NCBI RefSeq assembly: GCF_001263795.1
Contig: NZ_LHUR01000012.1
Coordinates: 1-64,000 of the forward strand
Source of the DNA: Clostridium homopropionicum DSM 5847
GTDB taxonomy: Bacteria > Bacillota > Clostridia > Clostridiales > Clostridiaceae
DNA: 64,000 nt
Direction of reading: 5' to 3'
Notes under the pieces: generated by a model
Databases searched by the model: none
Told to the model about the DNA's origin: nothing
The model's input: the letters and a program-made list of their open reading frames with translations, nothing else
Shown here: in pieces, positions 61,639 to 64,000 of the stretch
How the letters are laid out: each line of letters begins with the position of its first letter
Numbering within the stretch: position 1 is the first letter of the stretch
Position numbers and translations under genes: made by a program

Positions 61639-62885
61639 TTTAATTTTTTAATTCTATTTTTATCAATATCCTCTATTATAAACTTTATGTTTCCACACTC
61701 AACAGTTTCACCTTTTTCAGGAAATCCTCCAATTTCACCAATAACAAAGCCGCCTATTGAATCAAAATCTTCAGATTCAATGTTTGTTCCAATCATCTCA
61801 TTTACTACGTCAATTTTAGTGCTTCCATCAACTATATATTCATCTTCCTTTATTACTTCAATCTCTTCATGAGGCTCTTCATCATACTCATCTTCGATAT
61901 CACCAACTATTTCTTCCACTAAATCTTCCATAGTAATTAAACCTGCTGTACCACCATATTCATCCATAACTACAGTCATAGCAATTCTATTTTTCCTCAT
62001 TTCTGAAAAAAGTTCTGCAGTTGGTTTATACTCGTAGGTAAAATACGGCTTAACCATATACTTTCTAATATCAAAGTTTTCTCTATCCATATCTAAAAAA
62101 AGTAGATTTTTAATATGAAGAATTCCAATTATATTATCAGTAGTGTCCTTATAAACTGGCATACGTGAAAACTGCTCTTTTTTAAACACCTCTACTAGAT
62201 CTTCATATGAAGTCTCAACTTCGATGGCTATCATGTCAGTTCTAGGAACCATAACATCCTTTACTTGAGAGTCTCCAAATTCAAATACATTGTAAATCAT
62301 TTGCTTTTCTTCTACTTCAAGTACGCCCTCTTCATGACTTACATCAACAATAGTTTTTAACTCTTCTTCTGTAATATATGGCTTGCCCATCTCTACTCTA
62401 CTTCCAAATACTTTACCAATTCCATTGGTAATAAAAGTAAAAATTATAGAGACTGGCTTTAATACTATAGTTATTAGATATATTGGTTTTGCCACCATTA
62501 ATGAAAACTTTTCTGAATTTCTAGCTGCTAAGGATTTTGGAGTTATTTCTCCAAATATTAATACTAGCACAGTCATTACAGCGGTAGAAATTCCAACACC
62601 TTTATCTTTAAAAAGACTTATGGCAATAGAAGTTGCTAAAGCTGAGGCTCCTATATTAACCACGTTATTGCCTATAAGTATTGCACTTAATAATTTACCT
62701 GGATTTTCCACTAGCTTGCTTACTAATTTTGCTCCCTTAACATTTTCATCTACCATATGTCGTATTCTTATTTTACTTAAGGACATCAAAGCTGTTTCTG
62801 AAGCTGAGAAGAAAGCTGAAAAACCTAGAAGAATAGCCAAAACTACTAACTGCCATGTACTGTCTGATTCCAAATCAAACCACAC
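61617..62885 (-). CDS. CNNM/CorC-type membrane protein with CBS pair (hemolysin family)
   Basis: 422 residues. A DUF21/CNNM membrane part (about 1-190): FSASETALMSLSKIRIRHMV, LVENPGKLLSAILIGNNVVNIGASALATS, GEITPKSLAARN. A CBS pair follows (VKDVMVPRTDMIAI, FSRMPVYKDTTDNIIGILHIKNLL) and a CorC_HlyC domain (GTAGLITMEDLVEEIVGDIEDEYD). Such proteins extrude or regulate Mg2+ or Co2+ and are not true haemolysins. The first codon GTG at 62885 lies in its AGGAG site, and a TTG at 62873 may be the real start. Confidence 0.93.
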   Translation of the reverse strand: MWFDLESDSTWQLVVLAILLGFSAFFSASETALMSLSKIRIRHMVDENVKGAKLVSKLVENPGKLLSAILIGNNVVNIGASALATSIAISLFKDKGVGISTAVMTVLVLIFGEITPKSLAARNSEKFSLMVAKPIYLITIVLKPVSIIFTFITNGIGKVFGSRVEMGKPYITEEELKTIVDVSHEEGVLEVEEKQMIYNVFEFGDSQVKDVMVPRTDMIAIEVETSYEDLVEVFKKEQFSRMPVYKDTTDNIIGILHIKNLLFLDMDRENFDIRKYMVKPYFTYEYKPTAELFSEMRKNRIAMTVVMDEYGGTAGLITMEDLVEEIVGDIEDEYDEEPHEEIEVIKEDEYIVDGSTKIDVVNEMIGTNIESEDFDSIGGFVIGEIGGFPEKGETVECGNIKFIIEDIDKNRIKKLKILTLDG

Positions 62886-62977
62886 TCCTAATTATAATTT
62901 TAAATTTAAAATAATTATACCATAATTACTTAACACTATGTATGAATTTTTACATATTTTCTTCACTTCTATTCAAA

Positions 62978-64000
62978 CTATTGCAAATTGAACCATGCAT
63001 TAAACCAGAAGATAGAACCTGAATATAAATTACTTTTTGCTCCTAACTCTCCTCCCATTAACTCTGCAAGTCTCTTGCAAATAGACAATTCAAATCCTGT
63101 GCCACCATACTTTCTTGTGACAGTACTATCTTCTTGAATATATGATTCAAATAGTTCTTCCTTTGTAATATTATCAATTCCAATACCTGTATCATATATT
63201 TCAAATCTAATTAACACTTTATCTTCTTCTTTTGTTTCCAATAAAACCTTTAAACTTACTTCTCCATCAAAAGTAAACTTTATTGAATTACTGAGTAAGT
63301 TTATAATAATTTGATTTAACCTTTCTTCATCCCCAAATATAATTTCAGGTATATCGTCTGATATGGTGTAAGAGAAACCTATACCTTTTTTATCTGCCTT
63401 TACAGACATTATACTTACAAGGTTTTTAATCAACATATACATATTAAATTTATGATTATTTAAATTTAATTTACCTGCTTCTATTTTAGAAAAATCTAAA
63501 AGACAATTCACAATATTAAGCAATACATTGCCAGCACTTTCAACCGATTCTATTAAATCTTTTTGACTTTGATTTAAATTAGTTTGTTTTAATAGTTCAT
63601 TTATACCTATTATGGCGTTAATTGGAGTTCTTATTTCATGGCTCATATTCTCTAAAATTTCATTTTTCATCTTAACAGAATCATCTGCAGCGTTTTTTGC
63701 CTCTATTAACTTATATTCTGTGTTTTTTAATTCAGTAATATCTTGATAAACAACAATAATATAGCCATTCTCTGGTGAATATGCTGAAAGCAAGAACCAT
63801 TTATCTTTTAAATTTATATATTTTTCAATTTGTGTCTTTTCTCCCATTTTGCTATTAGTACTAATTTCCTTTATCCAGTTGAATATTTCCTCTTTATTGC
63901 TGCAATAAATCTCTGATACCTTTTTACCTGAAATATCTTTATCCATTAAACCAGTTAGCTTTTCATAAGCCTCATTTACCTTTAAAAATACATAATCTTT
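62978..64000 (-). CDS. PAS-domain histidine kinase, 5' end outside the window
   Basis: The frame runs off the right edge (ATG at 63946 is internal: 18 more codons, KDYVFLKVNEAYEKLTGL, continue the PAS domain). Visible: PAS/PAC with VNEAYEKLTG and KDKWFLLSAYSPENGYIIVVYQDIT, coiled linker, H-box ILENMSHEIRTPINAIIGINELL (phospho-His), N-box NQIIINLLSNSIKFTF, G1 YDTGIGID. The G2 box reads GGTGFELSI, with Glu where the third Gly is normal. It ends after the ATPase domain without a receiver domain. The partner regulator is not visible. Its role is unknown. Confidence 0.88.
   Translation of the reverse strand, partial: KDYVFLKVNEAYEKLTGLMDKDISGKKVSEIYCSNKEEIFNWIKEISTNSKMGEKTQIEKYINLKDKWFLLSAYSPENGYIIVVYQDITELKNTEYKLIEAKNAADDSVKMKNEILENMSHEIRTPINAIIGINELLKQTNLNQSQKDLIESVESAGNVLLNIVNCLLDFSKIEAGKLNLNNHKFNMYMLIKNLVSIMSVKADKKGIGFSYTISDDIPEIIFGDEERLNQIIINLLSNSIKFTFDGEVSLKVLLETKEEDKVLIRFEIYDTGIGIDNITKEELFESYIQEDSTVTRKYGGTGFELSICKRLAELMGGELGAKSNLYSGSIFWFNAWFNLQ

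Noticed and set aside
1-64000. tRNA, rRNA or known riboswitch genes
   Set aside because: No cloverleaf, ribosomal or recognised riboswitch core was found by eye; small ones in AT-rich leaders could still be missed.

Overview
The window looks like the chromosome of a spore-forming, low-GC clostridium, probably Clostridium sensu stricto. It is strongly AT-rich, uses consensus GGAGG-type ribosome binding sites with many GTG and TTG starts, and carries a class III fructose-1,6-bisphosphatase, a Spo0E-like regulator, a LysM/GH18 spore-cortex-type glycosidase, and Gram-positive capsule kinase and phosphatase genes. No rRNA, tRNA, CRISPR array, complete insertion sequence or prophage was seen. Most genes lie on the minus strand.

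Layout. (1) 1-11.7 kb, minus strand: an exopolysaccharide/capsule locus. It reads CapA-type chain-length protein, CpsD-type tyrosine kinase, CpsB/PHP phosphatase, initiating sugar-phosphate transferase, manA, manC, three GT4 glycosyltransferases around a Wzy-like polymerase, a further glycosyltransferase and the start of a UDP-sugar dehydrogenase. (2) 11.7-24.2 kb: a cell-surface locus with several secreted proteins, a PDZ/S41 protease, a 1502-residue secreted protein with a propeller-like repeat region, a two-repeat SLAP-type (S-layer assembly) protein and a small sigma factor. The sigma factor promoter carries a textbook LexA/SOS box. (3) 24.4-26.3 kb: a coiled-coil gene, a Fic protein lacking its catalytic histidine, mgsA and a decayed copy of the coiled-coil gene. 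(4) 26.6-35.5 kb: one probable operon for a two-component system, a MacAB-like exporter and an SLH surface protein. (5) 35.9-40.6 kb: the probable major surface (S-layer) proteins behind a near-consensus promoter and a leader of about 240 nt. (6) 41.4-64 kb: mostly housekeeping genes: YihY, HtrA, a two-component system, fbp, a putative glycosidase, HD-GYP, LysM-GH18, Spo0E-like, an Amidase_6 protein, LemA/TPM, a flippase-like membrane protein, glnK-amt, a SigY-like ECF operon, a CNNM/CorC protein and a PAS histidine kinase.

How it fits together. Four secreted proteins in the 11.7-39.4 kb region begin, directly after the signal peptide, with the same roughly 90-residue module built of two similar halves. 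I do not recognise it as SLH or CWB2. Its position suggests the anchoring or assembly module of this organism's surface layer. A second shared module, marked by a TPENY motif, occurs three times in two proteins. Together with the SLAP-type protein and the Ig-like (SbsA-type) repeats, these support a dedicated surface-layer system next to a capsule locus.

Non-coding structure is rich. At least six intergenic elements are built from tandem 7-bp units (CTAATCN and relatives), usually as two inverted arms; related 7-bp periodic arrays use CCAGTGN and TTGACAA units. Two 61-bp near-perfect palindromes sit between convergent genes and differ by a compensatory base-pair change. A MITE-like 190-bp inverted repeat and several strong terminators were also read directly.

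Limits: family names come from motifs recognised by eye, with no database search. Start codons were moved where a better ribosome binding site was visible. Promoters are pattern matches only.
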